Shown: one piece after another, positions 1 through 8,341 of the stretch
Layout of the letters: each line of letters begins with the position of its first letter
Numbering within the stretch: the first letter of the stretch is position 1
NCBI GenBank assembly: GCA_022561875.1
Contig: JADFQJ010000015.1
Coordinates: 1 to 57,843 of the forward strand
DNA: 57,843 bases
Source of the DNA: Bacteroidota bacterium
GTDB lineage: Bacteria; Bacteroidota; Bacteroidia; Bacteroidales; VadinHA17
Reading direction: 5' to 3'
Position numbers and translations under genes: made by a program
Notes under the pieces: generated by a model
The model's database searches: none
Seen by the model: the letters and a program-made list of their open reading frames with translations, nothing else
Told to the model about the DNA's origin: nothing

Positions 1-149
1 TTTTATTTGTAGTAGCGCCTTTATGAAAGCAAGCTTTTGACGGGATTACTCGCTTCGCTCGTGATCCCTGGGGGCGCACCCTGCAAACCCTCAAACCAAC
101 CCTTCGGGTTATTTTTATTTGTAGTAGCGCCTTTATGAAAGCAAGCTTT
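1..149. repeat. 37-bp direct repeat (1-37 and 113-149) downstream of tRNA-Ser
   Basis: Positions 1-37 and 113-149 are identical over 37 bases. Between them lies a hairpin-forming GGGAT...ATCCC block (about 43-68). A further stretch at about 82-100 is the inverted complement of 191-208, the 3' flank of the tRNA gene. The region looks like a partly duplicated tRNA 3' flank with its terminator. No coding gene is visible. The left copy may continue beyond the window. Confidence 0.8.
98..120 (+). terminator. Rho-independent-type terminator, plus strand
   Basis: A short AACCC/GGGTT stem (98-110) is followed by a T-rich tail (ATTTTTATTT, 111-120). It would terminate a transcript entering from the left of the window. 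The stem is short, so confidence is moderate. Confidence 0.45.
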
Positions 150-162
150 CAACAGTCACCAC

Positions 163-193
163 TACAAATAAAAACCCCGGCTGCGCCGGGGTT
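163..193 (-). terminator. Terminator of tRNA-Ser
   Basis: On the minus strand a strong GC hairpin (AACCCCGG / CCGGGGTT, 173-193) is followed by a T-run. It lies 15 bases downstream of the tRNA 3' end and is the likely terminator of that transcript. Confidence 0.8.
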
Positions 194-207
194 GGTTTGA
201 GGGTTTG

Positions 208-294
208 CGGAGAAAGAGGGATTCGAACCCCCGGTCCGCGTAAACGGACAACGGTTTTCAAGACCGCCGCATTCGACCACTCTGCCATTTCTCC
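208..294 (-). tRNA. tRNA-Ser (anticodon UGA)
   Basis: This is an 87-base tRNA on the minus strand with a long variable arm, typical of class II tRNA-Ser. The acceptor stem pairs GGAGAAA with TTTCTCC (288-294 and 209-215), and the discriminator is G (208). The T-loop sequence GGTTCGAATCC is present. The anticodon loop CTTGAAA gives anticodon UGA at 258-260. CCA is not encoded: the next three bases on the minus strand are CAA. A -7 box sits immediately upstream and a GC hairpin terminator immediately downstream, so the gene is probably monocistronic. Confidence 0.95.
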
Positions 295-298
295 GCTG

Positions 299-306
299 CA
301 AAAGTA
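299..306 (-). promoter_or_regulatory. Bacteroidota -7 promoter box for tRNA-Ser
   Basis: On the minus strand the sequence TACTTTTG fits TAnnTTTG, the -7 consensus of Bacteroidota sigma-ABfr promoters. It ends four bases before the mature tRNA 5' end, so transcription would start at or within a few bases of the tRNA itself. No convincing -33 TTTG is visible. Confidence 0.6.
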
Positions 307-495
307 GAAATTTTTTGTTAACGTGGATATATTTGTGTTGTAAATGATATTTATTAACAATTGTTGATAAATTCTTAATAGATAGTAAGTTAGAATTAGG
401 TGTCTGATACACAGAACGATATATCGGTGCAGGCCTCTAAAACATGCATTATTCTTGAAAAATAGAGAAAAAAACCCGATTTTCGTTTACGTATA

Positions 496-526
496 TTTGC
501 TAAACATGAGAAATAATATATATTTG
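496..526 (+). promoter_or_regulatory. Promoter for HU gene (-33 TTTG, -7 TATATTTG)
   Basis: TTTG at 496-499 and TATATTTG at 519-526 are separated by 19 bases, matching the Bacteroidota TTTG-N~19-TAnnTTTG arrangement. A second TATATTTG at 492-499 overlaps the -33 element and may be an alternative start. The leader to the ATG at 581 would be about 50 bases. Confidence 0.6.
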
Positions 527-580
527 TAGGTAATTGATAAAATGTTATTGATTTCTCTAACCAAAAAAAACAAATTTATT

Positions 581-853
581 ATGAACAAAGCACAATTAAT
601 TGATTCAATTGCAAACGAAGCAAGCTTGACTAAAGCTGATGCTAAAAAAGCTCTTGATGCCTTTGTAAAAACAACAACTGGTGCCCTTAAAAAAGGAGAT
701 CGTGTTGCTTTAGTAGGTTTTGGTTCATTTTCCGTTACAAAAAGAAATGCCAGAACTGGTAGAAATCCTCAAACCGGACAACCAATCACTATCAAAGCGA
801 AAAAAGTTGTTAAATTTAAGGCTGGTAGCGACCTTAGCGATGCAGTTCAGTAA
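581..853 (+). CDS. HU family DNA-binding protein
   Basis: A 90-residue HU/IHF-type protein that bends and compacts chromosomal DNA as a dimer. The start is set at the ATG at 581 ([14 protein letters not shown]), which matches the usual HU N-terminus; the open frame extends 13 codons upstream (to 542), but those residues look unlike the family. The DNA-binding beta arm is recognisable as [20 protein letters not shown] (residues about 46-65), and the C-terminal helix follows. Length is normal for HU. A promoter lies just upstream and a strong hairpin terminator just downstream, so it is probably a single-gene transcript. The sequence does not distinguish HupA-like from HupB-like. Confidence 0.95.
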   Translation: MNKAQLIDSIANEASLTKADAKKALDAFVKTTTGALKKGDRVALVGFGSFSVTKRNARTGRNPQTGQPITIKAKKVVKFKAGSDLSDAVQ

Positions 854-875
854 AAAAAATTGTTTTATTGGATGA

Positions 876-903
876 GGGAGTGCTTTTGTACTCCCTTTTT
901 TTT
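876..903 (+). terminator. Terminator after HU gene
   Basis: GGGAGT...ACTCCC (876-881 and 890-895) forms a hairpin followed by eight T residues (896-903). It is a textbook intrinsic terminator 22 bases after the HU stop codon. Confidence 0.9.
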
Positions 904-1051
904 AGTGAAAATTAGCCGGAATACTAATAATTTTGAATGTTCTGGTGGCGAAGGATAAGAAAATTAGTAATAAGCTCATTCAATTTTTTTCAGGAATTGT
1001 GACTGCTGAAAGAGAAAAGCTTTTTCATCTTTATTAATATCTATATTTTAG

Positions 1052-1059
1052 TATCTTTG
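1052..1059 (+). promoter_or_regulatory. Candidate -7 box (TATCTTTG) for LytTR operon
   Basis: TATCTTTG fits TAnnTTTG and lies 75 bases before the ATG at 1134. No clear -33 TTTG is seen at the expected distance, so this is a moderate-confidence call. Confidence 0.45.
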
Positions 1060-1133
1060 ATAAACAGAATGATTCTATTGATGAGACGTTGATATTTTGT
1101 GTTGAAAAGACAAATTGACCTAATAGCTTCTAT

Positions 1134-1847
1134 ATGAATTGTATTATTATTGAAGACGATAAACTTTCCATAATGCTTATTGAAGAATATATTGGAAAAA
1201 CTGAAGGATTAACTAATGTTGGCTCATTTAATGCTATTGATGCTATTAACTTATTGAAAAGGAGTGACCAAAATGTAGACTTAATATTTTTAGATATTGA
1301 AATGCCTGAAATGGATGGTATTGAATTCTTAAAAAGCCTGAAAAGCCTGCCGCAGGTAATAATTACATCGTCTCGTGACAAGTATGCGTTACAGGCTTTC
1401 GATTTTGATGTCACCGATTATTTGTTAAAACCGATTTCCTATTCCAGATTTATTCAGGCTGTTGAAAGGGCTCTGAATCGAAAAAAAACTGAAACGAACA
1501 AAACTGAAAAAAGCAGGGAGATTTTTATCAAAAAGGGTTCTACACTTATCCGCATGAAATATGAAGATATTATTTGGGTTGAAGCTTTGGAAAATTATAT
1601 AATCCTTAATACATTAAATGAAAAAATTACGATACATTTCACTATGAAAGCAATAGAAAAAAGATTGCCTTCAGATATTTTCATCAGAGTCCACCGTTCT
1701 TACATCGTTAACAAATCCAGAATCAAAGTGATTAGAGATAATTCAGTGGAATTGGGTTTTAAAGATAAAGATAAAGATATAAGTATTCCAATAGGTAAGT
1801 CTTATAAGGAGCAGTTGATTAGTGATATTAACCTGATTGTTAAATAA
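1134..1847 (+). CDS. LytTR-family response regulator transcription factor
   Basis: A 237-residue two-domain response regulator. Residues 1-120 are a receiver: an acidic pair (E7, D8, D9), phospho-acceptor D54 in LIFLDIEMPEMDG and the conserved lysine K99 in LLKPI. Residues about 135-235 are a LytTR DNA-binding domain, with the motifs IIWVEALENYIIL and FIRVHRSYIVN typical of the family. Such regulators usually pair with a 7TM/His_kinase sensor, but none is encoded in this window, so the partner is elsewhere. The gene ends 11 bases before the aminotransferase gene and probably heads a four-gene run reaching 4495. Confidence 0.93.
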   Translation: MNCIIIEDDKLSIMLIEEYIGKTEGLTNVGSFNAIDAINLLKRSDQNVDLIFLDIEMPEMDGIEFLKSLKSLPQVIITSSRDKYALQAFDFDVTDYLLKPISYSRFIQAVERALNRKKTETNKTEKSREIFIKKGSTLIRMKYEDIIWVEALENYIILNTLNEKITIHFTMKAIEKRLPSDIFIRVHRSYIVNKSRIKVIRDNSVELGFKDKDKDISIPIGKSYKEQLISDINLIVK

Positions 1848-1858
1848 CTTTTTTATGT

Positions 1859-3046
1859 ATGACCTCCCACAAACAGTTGTTTCTGAAACATTTTGGACAA
1901 ACATCTGTTAATCCCATTGCAATTGAGATTGAAAAAGCGCGGGGTATATATCTTTTTACTCCATCCGGGAAAAAATATATTGATCTGATATCCGGTGTTT
2001 GTGTAAGTAATCTGGGGCATAACCATCCCAAAGTGATTAAAGCTGTTAAAGATCAGGTTGACAAACATCTGCATTTGATGGTTTACGGAGAGTTAATCCA
2101 GAAATCGCAAATTGACCTGGTGAAATTGCTGAATGACAATCTTCCATCAACCCTCAATTCAATTTACCTGGTTAATTCAGGTAGCGAAGCTGTGGAAGGC
2201 GCTATGAAGCTTGCCAAGCGCGTAACAGGCCGCCATGAAATTGTTGCTTTTAAAAAGTCTTATCACGGGAGTACTCATGGCGCCCTCAGTATTCTGGGTG
2301 ATGAATCGTATAAAGATGCTTTCCGTCCACTTATTCCATCAATCAGGTTTCTTGAATTTAACCGGAAGGACCAATTGGATCAAATTGGCTCTGAGACGGC
2401 ATGCGTTATAGTTGAACCGGTTCAAGGTGAGGCAGGAGTGATAATGCCTGTGAATGGATTTTTATCTGAACTCAGGGAACGTTGCTTACAAACAGGGACC
2501 CTTCTGGTATTTGATGAGGTGCAGACAGGACTGGGACGAACGGGAGCACTGTTTGCTTTTGAGCAATTTAAGGTTTTACCTGATATTTTAGTGCTTGCCA
2601 AGGCATTAGGGGGAGGAATGCCACTGGGTGCATTTATTTCATCCTCTGAGAATATGTCTCAACTGAAAACCAACCCTCCTCTTGGTCATATTACAACCTT
2701 TGGAGGTCATCCTGTTTCTTGTGCGTCAGCTTATGCTGCCCTGCAGGTGCTCATTGAGGAGAAAATAATAACTGACGTAGTCCGGAAGGGCAAATTGTTT
2801 AAGAAACTTATGCATCATCAGGCAATACGGGAATTAAGAGGGTTAGGCTTATTTCTGGCTGTGGAGCTTAAAGATCCGGATCATGCTGAGCGGCTAATTG
2901 AACATTCTCCACGGAAAGGTTTCTTGATTGATTCTTTCCTGTTCAGATCAGACTCTTTCCGTATTGCACCGCCTCTTAATATATCCGATGAGGAGATACG
3001 AATGGTATCAAAACGGTTATTGAAATTAATTGAAGAAACTCATTAA
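1859..3046 (+). CDS. Class III (fold type I) PLP aminotransferase, acetylornithine aminotransferase-like
   Basis: A 395-residue PLP-dependent class III aminotransferase. Visible landmarks are NSGSEAVEGAMKLAK (phosphate binding), SYHGSTHG, VFDEVQTGLGRTG with D219 contacting the PLP ring nitrogen, and K248 in LAKALGGGMPLGAF as the Schiff-base lysine. Length fits the acetylornithine/ornithine aminotransferase group. The substrate cannot be assigned: no arginine or lysine biosynthesis genes are adjacent. Its neighbours are instead a LytTR regulator (11-base gap) and an exported protein of unknown function (24-base gap). The acyl acceptor could be ornithine, acetylornithine, 4-aminobutyrate or another omega-amino acid. 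Confidence 0.9.
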   Translation: MTSHKQLFLKHFGQTSVNPIAIEIEKARGIYLFTPSGKKYIDLISGVCVSNLGHNHPKVIKAVKDQVDKHLHLMVYGELIQKSQIDLVKLLNDNLPSTLNSIYLVNSGSEAVEGAMKLAKRVTGRHEIVAFKKSYHGSTHGALSILGDESYKDAFRPLIPSIRFLEFNRKDQLDQIGSETACVIVEPVQGEAGVIMPVNGFLSELRERCLQTGTLLVFDEVQTGLGRTGALFAFEQFKVLPDILVLAKALGGGMPLGAFISSSENMSQLKTNPPLGHITTFGGHPVSCASAYAALQVLIEEKIITDVVRKGKLFKKLMHHQAIRELRGLGLFLAVELKDPDHAERLIEHSPRKGFLIDSFLFRSDSFRIAPPLNISDEEIRMVSKRLLKLIEETH

Positions 3047-3070
3047 CATACCTAATCGGTTCATCTTGTT

Positions 3071-3931
3071 ATGAATAAACAGCAAAGTCAATTATCAGTA
3101 TGGCATATAATATCCAGGATCATTGTATTGGCTTTCCTGGCAACTATTCTGATATCCGGCAAAGGGATTAATACTGGATCTTTTGAAGAAAAAATTCGTT
3201 TACTTTTCATCGAGCTCGGGAGTAGTAATACAAGCAGTGAAAAACTCCGGATTAATAACAAGATTATTGTTGAATTTGAAATTTTTTTGCAGAATGAAAG
3301 TTCCCTCTTTATTGAACTAGACTCGATTCCCTTTCTTGCTAAGGTTACATCGGATAGTGGACAGCTTCGGATATTTACCTGGAATGTCCCATATGAAGAT
3401 GGAACGCAGAAATACTTTGGGTTTGTGCAACTAAAATCCCTGGACAAGTATAGGTGGTATAAACTTGAAGATAAGTCGGATATTATTAAAAGTCCGGAAA
3501 AAGAATACCTTGCATTTTCTAACTGGTATGGGATGCTGTATTACCAGGTAATCCCGGTCATAAAAAACGGAAAAACCCTGTATACATTGTTGGGTTTTGA
3601 TTATAATGACCTTTTTACAAATAAAAAAGTGATCGAAATAATGTACCTGTCTGATGATGGGTTGCTGCAATTTGGTATGCCGGTCTTTGAAACTGATACC
3701 GGCCTTGTTAACAGGGTGGTCTTTGAATATTCTTCCCGGGTTGTGATGCACTTAAAATATGATAACATTGATAGTATTATCATTTTTGATCATCTTTCAC
3801 CATCTAATCCCCGGTTTGTTGGCCAATACCGGTATTATGGACCCGATTTTTCATTCGACAGCTTCTTTTATAATGATGGAATTTGGTTTCAAAAAAAGGA
3901 TATAGATGTCAGAAATTTACCTTATTTTTGA
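3071..3931 (+). CDS. Exported protein of unknown function
   Basis: A 286-residue protein with an N-terminal hydrophobic segment (residues about 12-31) that acts as a signal peptide or anchor. I do not recognise a functional domain. The rest is rich in beta-type sequence and aromatic residues, with blocks such as FTWNVPYEDGTQKYFGF and NWYGMLYYQVIPVIKNGK. I recall similar hypothetical proteins across Bacteroidota, but have not checked this. It lies in a tight run between the aminotransferase and the pseudo-receiver gene (3-base gap downstream), so a shared envelope-related process is possible. Confidence 0.75.
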   Translation: MNKQQSQLSVWHIISRIIVLAFLATILISGKGINTGSFEEKIRLLFIELGSSNTSSEKLRINNKIIVEFEIFLQNESSLFIELDSIPFLAKVTSDSGQLRIFTWNVPYEDGTQKYFGFVQLKSLDKYRWYKLEDKSDIIKSPEKEYLAFSNWYGMLYYQVIPVIKNGKTLYTLLGFDYNDLFTNKKVIEIMYLSDDGLLQFGMPVFETDTGLVNRVVFEYSSRVVMHLKYDNIDSIIIFDHLSPSNPRFVGQYRYYGPDFSFDSFFYNDGIWFQKKDIDVRNLPYF

Positions 3932-3934
3932 GAT

Positions 3935-4495
3935 ATGACTGTAAAATTTATCAAGGACATAAAAAAAATGAAATTGGTCTATGTGTATTTTGTTGACCGA
4001 AACAGGACTTTTTTTCCGCAGGTAAAGGAAAGGTTAGCAAATGAAGAAAAATACAAGGTACATCTATTCTCAACAACAGAAATCTTATACGATCACCTGA
4101 AGACCTTAAATCCTGATGATACAAGTACCAATATCATTTTTTTGAATACTGAAAATACCCATTATGGTAATTCAGGAACAGGAAAATTAATTAAAAATGT
4201 TAAAAAAATAAAAAGCATCCATCAGGTTTTTAACATTTTTGTTCTTACTAACCAGAAAGATGTAAATACCCTTAACGATTTAACTACCGCAGGTACTCTT
4301 AGAATTATTCCGAAGAATGACAATTCTGTCCATAGGATCATAAATTATATTAAAGGTTTAATAAGCGAGAAAAATCTTGAGAAGAAACGCAAAGCAAGAA
4401 TTTTACCTCTTAAAATTTTGCTGATTTTTATTTTGCTCATCCTTATTCTGGCAATAATTGCTTATTTCGTCCAACCTGAAATTTTCTATTCCTGA
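3935..4495 (+). CDS. Membrane-anchored degenerate receiver-like protein
   Basis: A 186-residue protein. Residues about 12-145 follow the alternating beta/alpha pattern of a response-regulator receiver: VYVYFVDRNRTFF as strand 1, TNIIFLNTEN where the phospho-acceptor strand is expected, FNIFVLTNQ as strand 4 and LRIIPKND with the lysine strand. Asparagine replaces the phospho-acceptor aspartate, and the acidic pair is reduced to one residue. A basic stretch (KKRKAR) is followed by one strong transmembrane segment near the C-terminus (residues about 158-180), giving a tail anchor. The start may be at codon 1 (3935) or at the ATG at 3968. Function is unknown; a phosphorylation-independent scaffold is the simplest reading. 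Confidence 0.7.
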   Translation: MTVKFIKDIKKMKLVYVYFVDRNRTFFPQVKERLANEEKYKVHLFSTTEILYDHLKTLNPDDTSTNIIFLNTENTHYGNSGTGKLIKNVKKIKSIHQVFNIFVLTNQKDVNTLNDLTTAGTLRIIPKNDNSVHRIINYIKGLISEKNLEKKRKARILPLKILLIFILLILILAIIAYFVQPEIFYS

Positions 4496-4632
4496 ATTAA
4501 CCTGGAAAATTCACGGATTTTTTCAGGTCTTAGACTCTCCTGTGACTATTTGTCAGGAATTTCCTGTTGGCATATACTTTGTCAACAGGTTGGTGATTTT
4601 GATAAAGTTGTATAATTAAAAATGTTGAAAAA

Positions 4633-6678
4633 ATGAGAAAAGGGAAAATTGATGTAAAGACAGAGAATATTTTTCCAATAATAAAAAAATTCTTGTATTC
4701 CAGGCAAGAAATATTTCTCAGGGAACTTATTTCTAACGCTGTTGATGCTACCCAAAAATTTCAGATACTTGCTGAAGCAGGAGACTATAAAGGTAAACTT
4801 GGCAGTAAGACTATACGTGTAAAACTTGATAAGAAGAAGAAAACTATTACAGTATCCGATCATGGAACAGGAATGACGGCTGAAGAGATTGAAAAATATA
4901 TCAATCAAATAGCTTTTTCAAGCGCAACAGATTTCCTGGAAAAATATAAAGACCAATCCAACAAACTTATAGGCCATTTTGGATTGGGCTTTTATTCCAC
5001 TTTCATGGTTTCAGAAAAGGTTGAGATCGTTACAAAATCATACCAGGAAGGTGCAAAAGCTGTTAAATGGACTTGTGATGGAACAACGGAATTCACACTT
5101 GATGAAACCGATAAGAAAACCATTGGAACCGATGTTATACTTCACCTGGATAAAGATTCAAAAGAATACCTTGAAGAGGCAAAAATAAATGAGCTTCTTA
5201 AAAAATATTGTCGTTTTTTACCGGTTAAAATAGCTTTTGGAAAACAAAAGGAATGGAAGGACGGAAAGGAAGTTGAAACCAAAAAGGATAATATAATTAA
5301 TGATACCAAACCGGCATGGACCATGAAACCTGCCGACCTTAAAGAGGAAGATTACAATAAGTTTTATAGCGATTTATATCCTATGCAGGATGCCCCCATG
5401 TTCCATATCCACCTGAATGTAGATTACCCGTTTAATCTTACCGGAATACTCTACTTTCCTAAGATTAAGAAAAGCATTGAGATACAGAAAAATAAGATAC
5501 AACTTTATTGTAACCAGGTGTTTGTTACAGATTCAGTGGAAGATATTGTGCCTGAATTTCTGACATTATTACATGGTGTGATCGACTCACCGGATATTCC
5601 ACTCAATGTGTCAAGAAGCTTCTTGCAAAATGATCCGAACGTAAAGAAAATCTCAGGTCATATCTCAAAAAAAGTAGCTGACCAGTTAAATGATATTTTT
5701 AATGACGACCGTACTGAATTTGAAAAAAAATGGGATGATCTGAAATTATTTATTCAGTATGGAATTATTAGCGATGAGAAATTCTTTGACCGTACTGAGA
5801 AATTTACTTTACTTAAAAATACGGATGGTAAGTTTTTTACATTTGATGAATATAAAAAACTTATTAATAAGAACCAGACCGATGAAAACAAAACTCTTAT
5901 CTATCTTTATTCTACTAATGTTGAAGAACAATTCTCTTTTATTGAAAAAGCTAACCAGAAAGGTTACGATGTTCTTTTAATGGATGGACAGCTTGATACC
6001 CATTTTTTGAATCATCTTGAACAAAAATTCACTAATGCAAGATTTGTCCGTATTGATTCTGATGTTATTGATAAGCTTATTAAAAAGGATGAAACTTCCG
6101 GGTCTAAACTTACTGCAGAGCAGAAAATTGATCTGTCTCCGGTTATAAAGTCACAAATTCCCGGCAAGGATAACTTTATAGTTACTTTTGAAAACCTTAA
6201 CGAAGATGAACATCCTATGACTATAACCCAATCGGAATTCATGAGGAGAATGAAAGATATGTCGGAAATAGGGGGAGGAATAAATATGTATGATAATTTG
6301 CCTGATAGTTTCAATCTTGTTGTTAACAGTAACCATCATTTGATAATTAAGATCGCTGAGGAGATGGAGCAAATAGTTGGTGAAGATACAAAGAAGTTAA
6401 AAGAGAAAATCCGGCATTTAGAGGATAATAAATCGAAAATGGAGAAAGATCAGAAAGGCAGGAAGGATGAAGAAATAAAACAGGAGGAAAAAGATAAGAT
6501 CCAGGATCTGAAGAAAAAAATCGATGAACTGAATGATAGAAAAAGTAAGGTTCTATCAAACTACGGATCTAAAAATGAATTAGTGAAACAACTGATTGAC
6601 CTTGCACTGCTTTCAAACAATATGCTTAAAGGTAAAGAATTGAGTAAATTTGTGAAACGAAGTATAGATATTATGTAA
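4633..6678 (+). CDS. htpG: Molecular chaperone HtpG (Hsp90)
   Basis: A 681-residue Hsp90 chaperone that uses ATP-driven clamp closure to remodel client proteins in the cytosol. The N-terminal GHKL ATPase signatures are present: ELISNAVDAT (metal/ATP asparagine), DHGTGMTAEEI and GHFGLGFYSTFMV. The middle domain contains VSRSFLQND, the conserved catalytic-loop arginine region. The C-terminal part contains a charged coiled-coil insert (residues about 585-650, Lys/Glu rich), so the protein is about 55 residues longer than E. coli HtpG; this is usual for Bacteroidota. The ATG at 4633 is chosen because the ATG at 4622 runs into a stop after four codons. It appears monocistronic. Confidence 0.97.
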   Translation: MRKGKIDVKTENIFPIIKKFLYSRQEIFLRELISNAVDATQKFQILAEAGDYKGKLGSKTIRVKLDKKKKTITVSDHGTGMTAEEIEKYINQIAFSSATDFLEKYKDQSNKLIGHFGLGFYSTFMVSEKVEIVTKSYQEGAKAVKWTCDGTTEFTLDETDKKTIGTDVILHLDKDSKEYLEEAKINELLKKYCRFLPVKIAFGKQKEWKDGKEVETKKDNIINDTKPAWTMKPADLKEEDYNKFYSDLYPMQDAPMFHIHLNVDYPFNLTGILYFPKIKKSIEIQKNKIQLYCNQVFVTDSVEDIVPEFLTLLHGVIDSPDIPLNVSRSFLQNDPNVKKISGHISKKVADQLNDIFNDDRTEFEKKWDDLKLFIQYGIISDEKFFDRTEKFTLLKNTDGKFFTFDEYKKLINKNQTDENKTLIYLYSTNVEEQFSFIEKANQKGYDVLLMDGQLDTHFLNHLEQKFTNARFVRIDSDVIDKLIKKDETSGSKLTAEQKIDLSPVIKSQIPGKDNFIVTFENLNEDEHPMTITQSEFMRRMKDMSEIGGGINMYDNLPDSFNLVVNSNHHLIIKIAEEMEQIVGEDTKKLKEKIRHLEDNKSKMEKDQKGRKDEEIKQEEKDKIQDLKKKIDELNDRKSKVLSNYGSKNELVKQLIDLALLSNNMLKGKELSKFVKRSIDIM

Positions 6679-6712
6679 TGCCTGAAATGCCTGAAATGAA
6701 GAATAATGCAGG

Positions 6713-7231
6713 TTAAAAAAACATACTAACCTCCTTCTTTAGATATTCAAGAGCAACTTTTGTTGGTTCTTTATCCATTTCTATAACTTTTTCAAGTATG
6801 TACCGGCTGAATTCGATTGCCGGGGCACCAGGTTTTACATGATCTGCAGATGAATTAATGATCTTAATAGTATTGGATTTCGCATTTTTTATTAATTCCC
6901 ATGCAGCAGATGTCATATACACTTGTTGTGAAAGATTATGTTCAAATTCTGCCCTTATAGTATTCAGCATGGACGTTTGTATTTGTTTGCTTGTCATTCC
7001 CTGCTTGCTGGTTCGCATAATAAGCGATTCAAGCGAAACCCTCTCAAGAAAAAGTGTAACCCGCTCATAAGCCTGTAACCTGATAGGTGTAATGGTTTTC
7101 TGATTTTGCAGGATTATTTCATGCTTGCGTTTTTCCTGATCATTTTGGATAAACGCCTTGATTAGAAAATAAGATGTGAAAAAAACAATCAGAGCAGGTA
7201 AAGTGTATTTTAATATATCGAGTATTTCCAT
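6713..7231 (-). CDS. Conserved membrane-anchored protein of unknown function
   Basis: A 172-residue protein with one N-terminal transmembrane segment (residues about 10-28, LPALIVFFTSYFLIKAF). It continues as a long helical soluble domain with the block RLQAYERVTLFLERVSLESL. I recall this pattern as a Bacteroidota-restricted family (possibly DUF7935; not verified). The soluble part probably faces the cytoplasm because positive charges follow the membrane segment. The gene converges on htpG with 34 bases between stop codons and has no same-strand partner. No catalytic motif is visible. Confidence 0.75.
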   Translation of the reverse strand: MEILDILKYTLPALIVFFTSYFLIKAFIQNDQEKRKHEIILQNQKTITPIRLQAYERVTLFLERVSLESLIMRTSKQGMTSKQIQTSMLNTIRAEFEHNLSQQVYMTSAAWELIKNAKSNTIKIINSSADHVKPGAPAIEFSRYILEKVIEMDKEPTKVALEYLKKEVSMFF

Positions 7232-7489
7232 ATGATGTGGTGTTAATTTTGTTTATTGCATATTCTGATTATTACGAAAATAATTCCGGAATTGAACATA
7301 ACATAAAGTCTAAAAGTTTATCTAATTTTGGAGTCAATTAACCATCTACCGGTTATGTTATACAATATTAAGTATTTTTAAGGTTATAACTCAATTTTTA
7401 TCAAATTTGTACCCCCCCTGCGTATCATGTTAAATTGGCGGGGATTTTTTATTCAAATTGAAAACAAAGAAATTAATAACTGTTGAGTA

Positions 7490-8341
7490 ATGAGTATAAG
7501 TATTATTGGCAGATCTATTGGGAAATCTGTAACCTTGCTGTTAAACGAAACAGCTGCCATATTAAAAGCTAAAGGTGAACCGTTGATTCATCTTGGCGGG
7601 GGAGAGCCGGAAAGCAGAACTCCCATCGATGCAATTACCAATTTTACAGGTTTGTTGAATTCAGGTGAGATCCGTTATACTCCTGTAGATGGAACAATTG
7701 AAATGAAACAAGCCATAATCAGGTATACTGAAGAGTATTATGACAGAAAGGTTGACTCCGAAAATATTATTTTTCTTACAGCTGATGCCCAGGGTGTCTT
7801 ACCCCCAATAGCCAGACTTAATATGAATCAGGCGATATATCATTTTATCAGTGGTTATACTTCGAAAATCGCAGGAACAGAACTTGGTCTTGGTATTGAA
7901 CCTGAAATTACATTCAGTGCATGTTTCGGTGCTCCGTTTATGGTTCATCACCCGTTTTATTATGCTGATCTGTTAAGGAAAAAAGCTGAAAAGACCGGTG
8001 TAACAGTTTGGCTGGTTAATACCGGCTGGGTAGGGGGAAAATTCGGAGTTGGAAAAAGGATAAGCATTCGCCATACCCGGAATATGCTGAATGCTGCACT
8101 GGAAGGTAAGCTTGATAATGTGGAATACCGAACAGATAAACTGTTCGGTTTCAAAGTTCCGTTATCCTGCCCCGGTGTTCACGAAGATGTTTTTGATCCC
8201 TCCAGCGCCTGGGGAAATAAAGACGAATACTGGATAAAATATGACGCTTTGGCAGCAAGGTATATCGAAAATTTTAAGATATTCGCCGGTGGAGTACCTG
8301 GGGAAATTATGGCATCTGGCCCAAAAAGGCTGAAGAAATAA
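7490..8341 (+). pseudogene. Chimeric ORF: aspartate aminotransferase N-terminus joined to PEP carboxykinase C-terminus
   Basis: One uninterrupted 283-codon frame built from two unrelated enzymes. Residues 1 to about 94 match the N-terminus of class I aspartate aminotransferases (GEPLIHLGGGEPE, GEIRYTPVDGT). From about residue 93 to the end it matches the last third of ATP-dependent PEP carboxykinase: IIFLTADAQGVLPPIARL, SGYTSKIAGTE, TFSACFGAPF, LVNTGWVGGKFGVGKR and NVEYRTDKLFGF. The join lies around 7763-7780, at a NIIF(L)T sequence both families can carry. The aminotransferase part lacks its PLP lysine and the kinase part lacks the upstream P-loop, so neither reaction is plausible. Likely a deletion fusion, or an assembly artefact. 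Confidence 0.85.

Noticed and set aside
133-412. Two minus-strand open frames of 75 and 87 codons across the tRNA
   Set aside because: They are translations of tRNA-Ser and its terminator flank; RNA structure explains the sequence.
4550-4600. Promoter for htpG around TATACTTTG
   Set aside because: Spacing is TA-N3-TTTG rather than TA-N2-TTTG and no -33 element is clear; not strong enough to list.
6676-6706. Short ATGCCTGAA direct repeats after htpG
   Set aside because: Only two full copies plus a partial one; too short to call a repeat element.
7490-8341. Annotation as PEP carboxykinase or as an aminotransferase
   Set aside because: Each half lacks the catalytic core: no P-loop for the kinase and no PLP lysine for the aminotransferase.
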